Below, one piece after another: positions 51,208 through 60,644 of a DNA stretch of 64,000 nucleotides. The notes under the pieces are model-generated. The model searched no databases. It was not told the origin of the DNA and worked only from the letters and a program-made list of their open reading frames with translations. This stretch comes from Bog-473 sp963745665 (lineage in GTDB: Bacteria > Actinomycetota > Acidimicrobiia > Acidimicrobiales > RAAP-2): contig CAVUYE010000002.1 of assembly GCA_963745665.1 (NCBI GenBank), forward strand, positions 2,409,012 to 2,473,011. The letters run 5' to 3'. The first letter of the stretch is position 1. The number at the start of each line of letters is the position of its first letter. The translations under genes were made by a program, and so were the position numbers.

Positions 51208-52532
51208 CTGACACGACCGGCAACCCGGTCACACCATCGAAGGGTCCCGAGGCCGCGCCGGCCGGCTCGGGCACAGCCTTGGCACCCGAGGCGCTCGTCG
51301 CGCTGGCGCCCGAGGTCCTGGCCGACTCCCTGGGCGACTACCTGCGCGCCTGGTGGAAGCGCATCCGCGGCGGTGAGAGCGGCGCACTCCCGATCATCGC
51401 CGGCCTGATCGTCATCTGCATCTTCTTCGATGTGCAGTCCAGCGCCTTCTTTACGGCAACGAACATCGTCAACCTGTTCGTGCAGGCGACGTTCATCATT
51501 CTCCTCGGCATGGGCGAGCTGTACGCGCTGATCCTCAGCGAAGTCGACCTCTCTGTCGCCTTCGTCGGGGCCGTGGGCGCCGCCATCGCCTTGGCGCTTA
51601 TCACCTCACCAGCCAACTGGCCGTGGTGGGCCGGTCTGATCGTCGGTCTGGCCGCCTGCGCAGTCATCGGCGCCTTCCAGGGCGCGATCATCACCAGACT
51701 GAAGATTCCCTCTTTCGTGGTGACGCTGGCCGGATTGCTCGGCTGGCAAGGCGTTCTGATCTACGTCTTCGATGTCGACAAGGGCGCCGTCGGCGGAGTC
51801 ATCAGTCTCCCGAGCGGCGTGATCGCCGACCTGGTCAGTGGCAGCATGACCCCGGTCGCGGGCTGGATCGTGCTTGTGGTCGGTATCGGGCTCTTCGCCC
51901 TGGCCACCATCCTCACGACCGGACGGCGGCGCTCGCAAGGCCTGAGCGCGCCGCCGCTGGGCATCACGCTCGCGACCATCGGTGCGGTCGCAGTCGCCGG
52001 CATCGTCCTCGTGTGGATCTGCAACCTGAACCGGGGTGTGATCACTCCGGTGAAGGGCGTCCCCTGGGTCATCCCACTTCTCGTCGTCCTCCTCATCGTC
52101 CAGTCGTTCCAGCTGACACGGACCCGCTTGGGGCGTTACATCTATGCGATCGGCGCCAGTCCCGAGGCGGCCCGCCGCGCCGGCATCCACGTGGCCCGGG
52201 TGCGGACGACTGCCTTTGCCCTGTGCAGCTTCACGTCTGGACTGGCCGTCGTGGTCTACGCGTCACGCCTGGGCTCACTCTCCGTCGGGTTCGACGGCGG
52301 CACGTACGTCCTCTACGCGATCGCCGCGGCCGTCATTGGGGGCGCCAGCCTGTTCGGTGGGTACGGCAAGCCCATTCACCCGCTCCTGGGCGGACTGGTC
52401 ATCGCCACTCTCACCAACGGACTGGCGCTGCTCAACATCAGCACCGCCGGAACCGACATCGCGACCGCTGCCGTCCTGCTCGTCGCCGTGGCCGTCGACG
52501 CCACCTTGCGCCGAAGGGGACGGCCGTCCTGA
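51204..52532 (+). CDS. Sugar ABC transporter permease (XylH/RbsC-like)
   Basis: 442 residues with about ten or more helices. After a 50-residue Ala/Pro-rich cytoplasmic start come LPIIAGLIVICIFFDVQSSAFF, IVNLFVQATFIILLGMGELYALILSEVDLS, and GRYIYAIGASPEAARRAGIHVARVR, the conserved CUT2 permease loop that meets the ATPase. YVLYAIAAAVIGGASLFGG follows. XylH proteins have the same extra central helices (about residues 210-270). The operon most resembles xylFGH, although the sugar is not proven. Confidence 0.92.
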   Translation: MTDTTGNPVTPSKGPEAAPAGSGTALAPEALVALAPEVLADSLGDYLRAWWKRIRGGESGALPIIAGLIVICIFFDVQSSAFFTATNIVNLFVQATFIILLGMGELYALILSEVDLSVAFVGAVGAAIALALITSPANWPWWAGLIVGLAACAVIGAFQGAIITRLKIPSFVVTLAGLLGWQGVLIYVFDVDKGAVGGVISLPSGVIADLVSGSMTPVAGWIVLVVGIGLFALATILTTGRRRSQGLSAPPLGITLATIGAVAVAGIVLVWICNLNRGVITPVKGVPWVIPLLVVLLIVQSFQLTRTRLGRYIYAIGASPEAARRAGIHVARVRTTAFALCSFTSGLAVVVYASRLGSLSVGFDGGTYVLYAIAAAVIGGASLFGGYGKPIHPLLGGLVIATLTNGLALLNISTAGTDIATAAVLLVAVAVDATLRRRGRPS

Positions 52533-52599
52533 GGTCTGAGGCCTGACTCCGAGAGGCTGCGGCCGGCGGGCCCGCTCCTGGCGAGCGGGGCGGGATGCC

Positions 52600-54162
52600 G
52601 TGGCGCCCATCGTCCTCCTCCTGGCGCTTGGTGGGGGCGGATCGGCCTTCGGATCGACCACCACGACGACCAACCCAGCGTCGATCCCGTCTTGGACCGT
52701 CTATCACGGCGACCCCGCCGGCAGCGGGGTCGCAGCGTCGATCACCTCCGTCGACGTCTCCTCGCCGGCCTGGACGTCAACCAGTCTCGACGGCCAGCTC
52801 TACGGTGAACCGCTCGTCTCGGGCGAACGGGTCTACGTGGCGACCGAGAACGACACGGTGGACGCCCTCTCGGCAACAACCGGCGCTGTGCTGTGGTCTA
52901 CGCATCTGGGTACGCCCGTGCCGTCGGGATCCCTTCCCTGCGGTGACATTTCCCCCACGGTCGGCATCACCGGCACGCCTGTCATTGATCAGACGCGCGC
53001 AGAACTGTTCGTGGTGGCGGACGAACTGGTCAATGGCACACCGGCGCACCAGCTGGTCGGACTGAGCACCGCCACCGGGAAGACCGAGTTGAACCAGAAT
53101 GTGGATCCTGCAGGCTCCACCACAGCCGCACTTCTTCAGCGCACCGGTCTGACGCTCGATGCCGGGCGTGTCGTCTTCGGATACGGCGGGAACTTCGGGG
53201 ACTGCTCTACCTACCACGGTTGGGTCATGTCGGTGCCCGAGGCCGGCGGCGCGCCCGCCGCGTTCGAGGTCGACTCGGTTCCCGGCGACACACAGGGCGC
53301 CGTGTGGATGGGCGGGGCCGCCCCCGTGGTCGATACCGACGGCAACATCTGGGTCACCGCGGGCAACGGATCGGTCACCTCATCGAGCCAGGCCTACGAC
53401 GACAGCGACTCGGTGCTCGAGCTGTCGCCGTCACTCAAGCTGGAGCAGTACTTCGCCCCGTCGTCGTGGCCGTCCGATAACGCCGGCGATCTCGATTTCT
53501 CGACCGGCGTGGCGCTGCTCTCCGACGGTCAGGTCGTGGCCGCCTCCAAGTCGCGCTCTGTCTTCCTGCTGAACGGATCGAGCCTGGGCGGTATCGGCGG
53601 TCAACAGGCGCAACTCGATGATGCCTGCGGCACCGTCATCGATGGTGGCCTCGCTGTCGAGGGGTCGACCGTCTACCTGCCCTGCCTGAGCGGGCCCGTC
53701 GCCGCGCAGACCACGGACTCCCCCGCTGGGCTCCATCTGCTCTGGAGTTCGTCGGTTGGCGGCGGACCGCCCATCGTCGCGGGTGGACTCGTCTGGACCA
53801 TCGGCTCAAACGGCGTCCTCTACGGCCTCAACCCGACCTCCGGCGCTCTCCAGGCTCAAGCGACCATCGGTGCACCCGCGAACCACTTCCCAACGCCCTC
53901 CGTGGGCGCCGGTCTCCTGCTGGCGCCTTCGTCGAACCGCGTCGTGGCGTTTCGGGCCACCTCGTCGGGTGCTGCACCCGCTCGCACGACAACGACCACG
54001 TCAGGATCGTCCACGACGATGCCATCGACGACACTGCCGGCGGCGCAGCCGGGTGGGAAAAGTCCTTGGATCGTCGCGGCCGCCATCGTCGGCGGCATCG
54101 CCGTCCTCGGTGTTCTGACTTGGCTGATCCTGCGCCGTCGAGGGCGAGAGGGCGGCCCCTGA
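52600..54162 (+). CDS. Secreted PQQ-like beta-propeller protein with C-terminal membrane anchor
   Basis: 520 residues. A short signal peptide (residues 1 to about 17) is followed by a Thr run. Repeats of WD/PQQ type run from residue 28 to about 455: LYGEPLVSGERVYVATENDTVDALSATTGAVLWS, LFVVADELVNGTPAHQLVGLSTATGK and VWTIGSNGVLYGLNPTSGALQA show the typical strand-rich repeat with a closing W/LxA-TG turn. A Thr/Ser-rich stalk and one helix (WIVAAAIVGGIAVLGVLTWLIL) with RRRGR end it. The GTG start is in a weak context. The function is unknown; surface binding or scaffolding is possible. Confidence 0.82.
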   Translation: MAPIVLLLALGGGGSAFGSTTTTTNPASIPSWTVYHGDPAGSGVAASITSVDVSSPAWTSTSLDGQLYGEPLVSGERVYVATENDTVDALSATTGAVLWSTHLGTPVPSGSLPCGDISPTVGITGTPVIDQTRAELFVVADELVNGTPAHQLVGLSTATGKTELNQNVDPAGSTTAALLQRTGLTLDAGRVVFGYGGNFGDCSTYHGWVMSVPEAGGAPAAFEVDSVPGDTQGAVWMGGAAPVVDTDGNIWVTAGNGSVTSSSQAYDDSDSVLELSPSLKLEQYFAPSSWPSDNAGDLDFSTGVALLSDGQVVAASKSRSVFLLNGSSLGGIGGQQAQLDDACGTVIDGGLAVEGSTVYLPCLSGPVAAQTTDSPAGLHLLWSSSVGGGPPIVAGGLVWTIGSNGVLYGLNPTSGALQAQATIGAPANHFPTPSVGAGLLLAPSSNRVVAFRATSSGAAPARTTTTTSGSSTTMPSTTLPAAQPGGKSPWIVAAAIVGGIAVLGVLTWLILRRRGREGGP

Positions 54163-54167
54163 CGTGC

Positions 54168-54452
54168 TCAGCGAGCGGACAACAGGATCTCGAGGACCGT
54201 GCCCACGCCCGCCACGACCAGCGAGATCGACACGATGACGGCCATCACCTGTATCAGCGGCCGGTGGATCGGCTCCCAGTCGCCGATGTCGGCGAATTGG
54301 TCCAGCACCGTGCCGTCGGCGTCCGCCCACGCCGCTTCTTCGGGTGGCCGGTCGTCGAGCGGCCGCGGCTCCCGCGTCGCGACGTACCCGAGGAAAGGGC
54401 CCAGACCCTCAGGGAAGTGGGGCTGCGGCGGTACGGGGACGTGGCCCTGCAT
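54168..54452 (-). CDS. Small single-helix membrane protein
   Basis: 94 residues. A Pro-rich cytoplasmic part (HVPVPPQPHFPEGLGPFLGYV) is followed by DADGTVLDQFADIGDWEPIHRPLIQ and a C-terminal helix (VMAVIVSISLVVAGVGTVLEILL). Its composition is normal, unlike shadow frames, and a TAACCT box lies 8 nt before the ATG. I do not recognise the family. It is divergent from the sulfatase gene and converges on the propeller gene. Confidence 0.65.
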   Translation of the reverse strand: MQGHVPVPPQPHFPEGLGPFLGYVATREPRPLDDRPPEEAAWADADGTVLDQFADIGDWEPIHRPLIQVMAVIVSISLVVAGVGTVLEILLSAR

Positions 54453-54460
54453 GGAGCGCC

Positions 54461-54506
54461 AGGTTAGCCCTGCGTATGACGCCGCGACGGGCCGACGGTC
54501 TACCCT
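54461..54506. promoter_or_regulatory. Divergent leaderless-type -10 boxes (TAACCT minus, TACCCT plus)
   Basis: Minus strand TAACCT (54466-54461) and plus strand TACCCT (54501-54506) each lie exactly 8 nt before a start codon (54452 and 54515). This implies two leaderless mRNAs from one 62-bp region. Confidence 0.45.
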
Positions 54507-54514
54507 CTCGACTC

Positions 54515-56803
54515 ATGGACGAGCCCCAGCAGATCGGCTTCACCGCAGCCGAGTCGACCCCCCGTTTCCCACACGAGGCCAAGCCGCCGGCGGGTGCGCC
54601 CAATGTGATCGCCATCGTGTTGGACGACACCGGCTTCGGCCACCTGGGCGCCTTCGGCTCGGACATCGGCACGCCACATCTCGACGGCCTGGCGGCCGGC
54701 GGGGCACCGTTCAACCGTTTCCACGTCACCTCCCTGTGCTCCCCGACGAGGGCATCGTTCTTCACCGGGCGCAACCACCACACGGTGGGGATGGGCTTCC
54801 TCGCCGATATCCCGCTGGGCTTCCCCGGCTACGACGCCCGTCTCCCTAAGACGGCGGCCGCACTCCCTCGTCTCCTGCGTGACGCCGGCTACTCGACGAT
54901 GGCCGTCGGCAAGTGGCACCTCACTCCGCGCTGGCAGCGCTCGGCCGCCGGGCCCTTCGCGACCTGGCCGCTCGGGCTCGGCTTCGAGCGCTACTACGGG
55001 TTCCTGCAGGGGGACACGAACCACTGGGCCCCCAATCTCGTCTGCGACAACCACTACATCGAGCCCCCTCGCCGACCCGAGGAGGGCTATCACCTCAGCG
55101 AGGACCTGGCCGATCAGGCGGTCCGCATGGTGCAGGACCAGCAACAGGGGGCCCCCGGGAAGCCCTTCTTCCTGTACTTCGCGCTGGGCGCCATGCACGC
55201 CCCGCACCAAGTGGCACCCGAATGGGTCGATCCCTACCGGGGCGTGTTCGACCAGGGATGGGACGCCTGGCGCGGTGAGCTGTTCGACCGCCAGCGCGCC
55301 GCAGGTGTGGTGCCCGAGGGCACCGTGCTGACCGAACGACCCGAGTGGGTGCAGGCCTGGGGCGACCTCTCGGGCGAGGAGCGGCGCATGCTCGCCCGCC
55401 AACAGGAGGTCTTTGCCGGGTTCCTGACCCACACCGATGCCCAGATCGGCCGCGTCCTCTCCTCGCTCGAGAGCCTCGGGGCGCTGGACAACACGCTGGT
55501 CATGGTCTTCTCGGACAACGGCGCCAGTGCGGAGGGGGGCCAGGCCGGCAGCTTCAACGAGCACCGCTTCACCGCCCACGTCCGGGAGTCGATGGACGAG
55601 AACCTGGCCCACTACGACGACTGGGGCGGCTTCACGACCTACAACCACTACTCGTGGGCATGGGCCTGGGCGGGCAACACGCCACACAAGCTCTGGAAGC
55701 GCTACACCTGGCTCGGCGGAACCCGGACGCCCCTCATCATGCATTGGCCCGGGCGCATTGCCAACCCCGGCACCGTGCGCCCCCAGTTCGCCCATGCCGT
55801 CGACCTCATGCCGACGATCATGGGCGCCGCCGGCCTCCCGATCCCCGACGAGGTCGACGGGGTGGTCCAGCTACCGGTGGACGGCGTCAGCCTTCTCTCC
55901 ATGCTGCATGACCCGGCCACCCCGGAGCTGCACGACACGCAGTACTTCGAGATGATGGGCTCGCGCTCCATCTACCACCAGGGATGGAAGGCGACGACCA
56001 ACCACATCAGCACCGGCGTCCTCGACGAAGAGGAGCTCGCCGTGGGCAGCCGCGACTTCGACGAAGACCGCTGGGAGCTCTTCGATCTCTCGACGGACTT
56101 CTCCGAGGCGACTGACCGCGCCGACGACGAGCCGGAACGGCTGGACCGCCTACGCGCGCTGTGGGATGCCGAGGCGGAGCGCAACCACGTCCTGCCCATC
56201 TCCGACGGGCTGGTCGACCGTTTCGGGGGATTCATCCCTCCGGTCTGGCCCGCCGGCACGGCCCGCGTGTTCCGTCCCGGCGGCGGTCCCGTCGCCGACG
56301 AATCCGTCCCGATGCTGTGGGGCGGGTTCGACATCGTGGCCGACATCGACACCGACCGGGAGGGGGCCGAAGGGGTCGTCTTCGCCCTCGGCGACTGGTT
56401 CGGCGGGTACGCGCTCTACCTGGTCGGGGGGCGGGCCCACTTCACCTTCGCCCGAGCGGCCGACGCGCTCGAGCTGGCGATGCCATCGGCGCTCGCGGCC
56501 GGACGCCACACGCTCGCCGTGGTGTACTCCGTCGGCGAGGGCGACGCGGCGGGACGGATGCTCCTGCTGGCCGACAGCATGGGGGTCGTCGACGACATCG
56601 CCGTCGAGGGCATGCTGCCGCTGGCAGTGCAGCATGGCGGCGCCGGACTGCGTCTCGGCTGGGACAGCGGCTTCCCGGTGTCCTCGCGCTATGCGCCGCC
56701 GGCCCCCCTCGAGGGAACCGTGCACGCGGTCAGGGTGGACACGCCGGGCTCCGCTCGGCCGGGCTCCGCCGACGAGGTGCGCGCCGCACTCCACGCGGAT
56801 TGA
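54515..56803 (+). CDS. Arylsulfatase-type sulfatase (formylglycine class)
   Basis: 762 residues. IVLDDTGFGHLGAFG provides the first metal Asp pair, and TSLCSPTRASFFTGRNHHTVGMG holds the CxPxR motif whose Cys becomes formylglycine. GKWHL, YFALGAMHAPHQ and VFSDNGASAEGGQ complete the active site. The long C-terminal part (about residues 560-760) is a beta-rich domain seen in large actinobacterial and Pseudomonas-type AtsA relatives. There is no signal peptide, so it acts in the cytoplasm. Maturation needs an FGE-type enzyme not found here. It releases sulfate from an unknown ester. Confidence 0.93.
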   Translation: MDEPQQIGFTAAESTPRFPHEAKPPAGAPNVIAIVLDDTGFGHLGAFGSDIGTPHLDGLAAGGAPFNRFHVTSLCSPTRASFFTGRNHHTVGMGFLADIPLGFPGYDARLPKTAAALPRLLRDAGYSTMAVGKWHLTPRWQRSAAGPFATWPLGLGFERYYGFLQGDTNHWAPNLVCDNHYIEPPRRPEEGYHLSEDLADQAVRMVQDQQQGAPGKPFFLYFALGAMHAPHQVAPEWVDPYRGVFDQGWDAWRGELFDRQRAAGVVPEGTVLTERPEWVQAWGDLSGEERRMLARQQEVFAGFLTHTDAQIGRVLSSLESLGALDNTLVMVFSDNGASAEGGQAGSFNEHRFTAHVRESMDENLAHYDDWGGFTTYNHYSWAWAWAGNTPHKLWKRYTWLGGTRTPLIMHWPGRIANPGTVRPQFAHAVDLMPTIMGAAGLPIPDEVDGVVQLPVDGVSLLSMLHDPATPELHDTQYFEMMGSRSIYHQGWKATTNHISTGVLDEEELAVGSRDFDEDRWELFDLSTDFSEATDRADDEPERLDRLRALWDAEAERNHVLPISDGLVDRFGGFIPPVWPAGTARVFRPGGGPVADESVPMLWGGFDIVADIDTDREGAEGVVFALGDWFGGYALYLVGGRAHFTFARAADALELAMPSALAAGRHTLAVVYSVGEGDAAGRMLLLADSMGVVDDIAVEGMLPLAVQHGGAGLRLGWDSGFPVSSRYAPPAPLEGTVHAVRVDTPGSARPGSADEVRAALHAD

Positions 56804-56816
56804 GGACAGGAGTCGG

Positions 56817-57821
56817 TCAGGCTTCTCGTGCCGGCGCAGACTCCGCGGGGAGGCCGGCCAGGGCGCTCAACTCCTCGAGGCTCCATGACCCGGGGGCAGC
56901 GCCTTCGGCCGCGGCCCGGGTAGCCAGACGCTGCAACAGCGCGTTCACGGGAGTCGGCACGCCGTGCAGGGCACCCTCGAGCGCGATCTCCCCGTTGAGG
57001 AAGTCTGCCTCGATCGACCCCGCCCCCCGGGCCAGGCTCTGCCAGCTCGAGCCACCCCGCCACTCCCCCGTAGAGGTGGCGGCAATCTGGATGAAGTCTC
57101 CACGCCGCGCGCGGTCCTCCTCGGAGCTCGCCACGTCGATGCCCGCCGCCGCCAGCGCCTCTTTGCCTTCGCGCTGCGCCTCACGCGCCAGCGCGCTGAA
57201 CCTGCCCTCGGGCCCGGCCAGTGCTTCCACCGCGTTGGCCAGGTTCATGAGGAGCTTGCGGTACTTCCAGCGCATGATGTCGGGCCGGGCCACTGACTGG
57301 AACGGCGTCGTCTCAATGGCGTCGGCGATGGCCCGGCCCCTGTCGTCCATGCCGGAAGGGAAGCGCCCGATATCGAGGAGGCCCGACACCGGCGCCGAGT
57401 GCAGTTGCACGACACCGGGCCGCAGCTGCGAGGCGGGGCACATGACGCAGACGCCATAGGTGTTCGTGAAGTGCCGCAGGACGCGGCGTTCGTTCTCCAC
57501 CCCGTTCTGCAGGCAGACCACGGATGATGCGGGGGGCGCCACGACGAGCTGCTCGAGCGCCTGGTCGGTGCTCTGCCCTTTCACGGCGAGCAGCACGACC
57601 GGGTCGCCGTCCGCGTCACCCTCCCACGACACCTGCGCCGGCTCGGCAACGACGGGGATCGGCAGCGTGACGGTCTCGTCGGGCGCTTCGAGCACGAGAC
57701 CAGACTCCAGGGCCCGACCGTGTTCTCCCCGTGCAACGAGGGTGACGTCGAAGCCGCTCTGGAAGAGGCGGGCGCCGACCGACCCGCCGATGGCACCGGC
57801 ACCTACGACGACGAAGCGCAT
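56817..57821 (-). CDS. 2-dehydropantoate 2-reductase-like (ApbA/PanE family) enzyme
   Basis: 334 residues. MRFVVVGAGAIGGSVGARLFQSG is the NADP-binding start, VLLAVKGQSTDQALEQL the family's hinge strand with the active Lys in VKGQ, and QNGVENERRVLRHF the substrate loop. RWKYRKLLMNLANAVEAL carries the second Lys of the active site. It reduces a keto acid such as ketopantoate; a paralogue with another substrate is equally possible. ATG 57821 follows TACAGT by 7 nt, a leaderless layout. Confidence 0.9.
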   Translation of the reverse strand: MRFVVVGAGAIGGSVGARLFQSGFDVTLVARGEHGRALESGLVLEAPDETVTLPIPVVAEPAQVSWEGDADGDPVVLLAVKGQSTDQALEQLVVAPPASSVVCLQNGVENERRVLRHFTNTYGVCVMCPASQLRPGVVQLHSAPVSGLLDIGRFPSGMDDRGRAIADAIETTPFQSVARPDIMRWKYRKLLMNLANAVEALAGPEGRFSALAREAQREGKEALAAAGIDVASSEEDRARRGDFIQIAATSTGEWRGGSSWQSLARGAGSIEADFLNGEIALEGALHGVPTPVNALLQRLATRAAAEGAAPGSWSLEELSALAGLPAESAPAREA

Positions 57822-57854
57822 GAGGGCCACTGTAAGACGTGCCAAGCTTTCGCC

Positions 57855-58788
57855 GTGGCGTCATTGAACCCGGTGGAGCGCGCGGCAGCGCTGGGCGGCT
57901 CCGTCGCCGCCGTTCCGCTGCGCCTCGTGGGCGGCCTCGCCGCGCCGGCCCGCGGCGACATGGCGCGCAACGTGCGGCGCGCCATCGGCATCAGGGATGA
58001 ACCCGCCCCGATCGCCTTCGACCCCGACGAGGCCTATCTCCCACCCGGCGGCGTGGCCCGCAGGGTCCACGCCGATCTGCCCACCATGCTGATCGGCGGC
58101 GTCGAGCGCGCTGCTGCTCCAGACACTGCATCCGCTCGCCATGGCCGGGGTGGCGGAGCACTCCAGCTACCAGGAGGACCCTCTGGGCCGCCTGCGGCGG
58201 ACCGCGTCCTTCGTCGGCACGACGACCTTCGGCACGGTGGCAGACGCGGAGGCAGCCATCGCCCAGGTCCACCGGGTACACCGCCGCGTCAAGGGGATCG
58301 CACCCGACGGCCGGCCGTACTCGGCCGACGACCCCGAGCTCGTCACCTTCATCCACGTCGCCGAGGTCGCGAGCTTCCTCGCCTCGTCCCAGCGCTACGG
58401 CAGCCGGCCCCTGACCCCGGAGGAGTGCGACGAGTACTACGAGCAGGTGGCGCCGGTGGCGCTGGCCCTCGGTGCGACCTGGGCCCCGCGCTCCGCGGCC
58501 GAGGTGGAGAGCTACCTGCTGCGCATACGGCCCGACCTGTACGCCGGACCGCAGGCCCGGGCGGCCCGGGACTGGCTGCTGCGCGGCGTGGCGCGGCGGC
58601 TGGGCGATCGGGCCGTCTACTCCATCGTCGTGGCGGCCGCCGTCGGCGTCCTCCCCGGCTGGGCCCGCCGGGAGCTCGGGCTCTCCATCGCCCGCCCGCT
58701 CGACCTGCTCGTCGACACCACGGCGGTCACTCCACTGGCCCGCGGGCTGGCCACGGCCCTGCGCTGGGTCGTCACGCCGCCCGGGTAG
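57855..58788 (+). pseudogene. MpaB/DUF2236-family oxygenase-like protein, frameshifted near 58090
   Basis: The N-terminal frame starts at GTG 57855 (MASLNPVERAAALGG) and reads DLPTMLIGG; the family core then needs SALLLQTLHPLAMAGVAEHSSYQEDPLGRLRRTASFVGTTTFGT, which is in the next frame from about 58092. One extra base in the GGCGGCGTCGAG stretch breaks the gene; deleting one G gives a continuous protein of about 310 residues. The motif HPLAMAGVAEHS is that of MpaB/latex-clearing-like proteins that bind heme or oxidise unsaturated chains. It may be a sequence error. The part from ATG 58141 on is open. Confidence 0.75.
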
Positions 58789-58793
58789 GCGAT

Positions 58794-59537
58794 TCAGGTG
58801 GCGAGCGAGAGCCCGCCGTCGATCACCACGACCTGGCCGGTGACATAGGCGGCGCGGGCGAGCGACAGGATCACCTCGGCGACGTCTTCGGGTTGCCCGG
58901 AGCGCTTGAGGGGGGTCACCTGGGTGACGACCTCGCGCACGACATCCCAGTCCGCCGTCCACGGCGTGTCGACCAGGCCGGGCGCCACGGCGTTGACGCG
59001 CACCTCGGGCCCGACCACCTTGGCCAGCAGCAGCGTCATGTGATTGAGGGCCGCCTTGCTGGCGGCGTAGGGAATGGAGGAGCCGGTCGGACGCACGCCC
59101 GCCACCGAGGCCACGTTGACCACCGACCCGCGGGCCTCGCGGAGGGCCGGCATGGCGGCCACCGTCATCGCCCACGTCCCGAAGACGTTGACCTCGAAGA
59201 TACGGCGCCACACGTCGATGGAGGCCGCCGCGAGGTCGTGGTGTGGAATCACGGCGGTGGTCCCGGCATTGTTCACGAGCGTGTCGAGCCGGCCCCACCG
59301 CTCCAGCGCGGCGGCCACCAGAAGGTCGGGCACGTCCGGCTCGGTGATGTCGCCCTGGACGTAGCGCGCGTCGGGCAGCGAGGCGGCGACCGCCTCGCCC
59401 TCCTCGACCGAGCGCGCCGAGTTGACGAGGACGGCGGCCCCTTCGGCGGCGAAGGCGCGCGCCGTGGCGGCGCCGATGCCGCTCGAAGAGCCGGTGACGG
59501 CGACGACCTGCCCCCGGAGGGACCCGCCACTCACCAT
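58794..59537 (-). CDS. Short-chain dehydrogenase/reductase (3-oxoacyl-ACP reductase-like)
   Basis: 247 residues. VAVTGSSSGIGAATARAF, LVNNAGTTAV, VNVASVAGVRPTGSSIPYAASKAALNHMT (Ser, Tyr, Lys) and VNAVAPGLVDTPW are classical SDR elements; it ends in VTGQVVVIDGGLSLA. DITEPD in place of the usual Asp-Val at strand 3 is normal for FabG-like proteins. It is a general reductase; the partner gene is not clear from neighbours. It converges on the MpaB-like gene and is followed by the epimerase. Confidence 0.93.
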   Translation of the reverse strand: MVSGGSLRGQVVAVTGSSSGIGAATARAFAAEGAAVLVNSARSVEEGEAVAASLPDARYVQGDITEPDVPDLLVAAALERWGRLDTLVNNAGTTAVIPHHDLAAASIDVWRRIFEVNVFGTWAMTVAAMPALREARGSVVNVASVAGVRPTGSSIPYAASKAALNHMTLLLAKVVGPEVRVNAVAPGLVDTPWTADWDVVREVVTQVTPLKRSGQPEDVAEVILSLARAAYVTGQVVVIDGGLSLAT

Positions 59538-59555
59538 TGTGCGGTCACTGCGCGC

Positions 59556-60501
59556 TCACCGCGGTTCGATGCCCCAGCGGGCCGTCCACTCCTGCCCCGG
59601 CTGGAGTGCGATCACGTCCTCGCCGGTGCGGAACGCGTTGGGGGGGCAGGTCATCGGCTCAATGGCGACGGCGTGCCGGCGCCGCTGCACCTCGCCCAAC
59701 GTGTCGCCCGTGTACACCATGAGGTAGGGATAGGCGGGGTCCACCCAGAGCGCGGCCCCGCCGACGCCACCCGGCAGGTCGAAGCGTCGCCCGGGCCAGG
59801 CCGTCCGCGTCGCGCTCCAGCGTGGTGAACGCCGTGTCGAGCACCACCGGGCCCACGAAGCGCGCCGTGGTGAAGTCCCGCTCCGTCCCCTCGACCGGCG
59901 TGCGCACCCCCGTCGGGAGCCCCCGCTCGTCGGTCTCGAGGGTGTGGCGCGCCGGCACGTGGAGGATCGCCCCGTCGACCGTCCCGGTCCCGGCGGCCAG
60001 GTAGGGGTGGAAGCCGAGGCCGAAGGGGATCGGGCCCTGCTCCAGCGATTGCGCCCGCGTCGTGACGGCCAGGCCTTCGCGGCCCACGTGGTACTCGATC
60101 TCCAGGAGGAGGGAGAACGGGTAGCCGGGCGACGGATGGAGTTGTAGGCGAAGGGAGAGCTGGTTCTGGTGCCGCGTCTGGAGCGTCCAGGGCATCCAGC
60201 GCACGAGGCCGTGGATGGCGTTGTGGCGCTCCGGCTCGTCCAGGGCGGCCTGCGCCCGCACCCCGTTGTACTCGTAGCGGCCGTCGGCCAGGCGATTGGG
60301 CCAGGGGGCGAGCACCTGACCCCGGCCCGAGTGGGACCACTCGTCGGCACCGAAGCCGTCGAGGACCGTGGTCGGGCCGACGTTGTAGGCCCGCAATGTG
60401 GCGCCCACCTCGCAGACGATGACCTCCTGGCGGCCGTGCCCGATACGCCACTGCTGTCCGGTGGGCGAGGCGACGGAGATCCTGGGCGAGGGGGCCGGCA
60501 T
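59556..60501 (-). pseudogene. Aldose 1-epimerase-family protein, frameshifted near 59790
   Basis: The N-terminal 235 or so residues run from ATG 60501 (MPAPSPRISVASPTG): EVGATLRAYNVG, PWPNRLADGRYEYNG, NAIHGLVRW (His in GLVR) and GLGFHPYLAAG (second His). The frame then becomes Arg-rich; the true end (RRFDLPGGVGGAALWVDPAYPYLMVYTGDTL to WTARWGIEPR) is in the next frame up to 59556. Removing one G from the GGG near 59790-59795 gives a whole protein of about 314 residues. Mutarotase activity is expected if intact. It may be a sequence error. Confidence 0.8.
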
Positions 60502-60644
60502 TGCGAGTGAATTGAAGCAGACCAGGGCCGCGGCGTGGGTGAGGGGTCCCCGGGGGCCGGGCGTGACCTCCCGGTGACACGGAGCCGAACGGGGGATGGA
60601 CCGGCCCGGGGCCCCGGGACGACGGGCGGTAGGGTGAGCGCACC

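Noticed and set aside
54500..55795. 431-codon minus-strand frame opposite the sulfatase
   Set aside because: Antisense shadow; no family motif, while the plus strand carries the full sulfatase active site.
57991..59298. 435-codon minus-strand frame across the MpaB-like and SDR genes
   Set aside because: It reads through two recognisable genes on other frames and shows only Arg/Gly/Pro-rich sequence.
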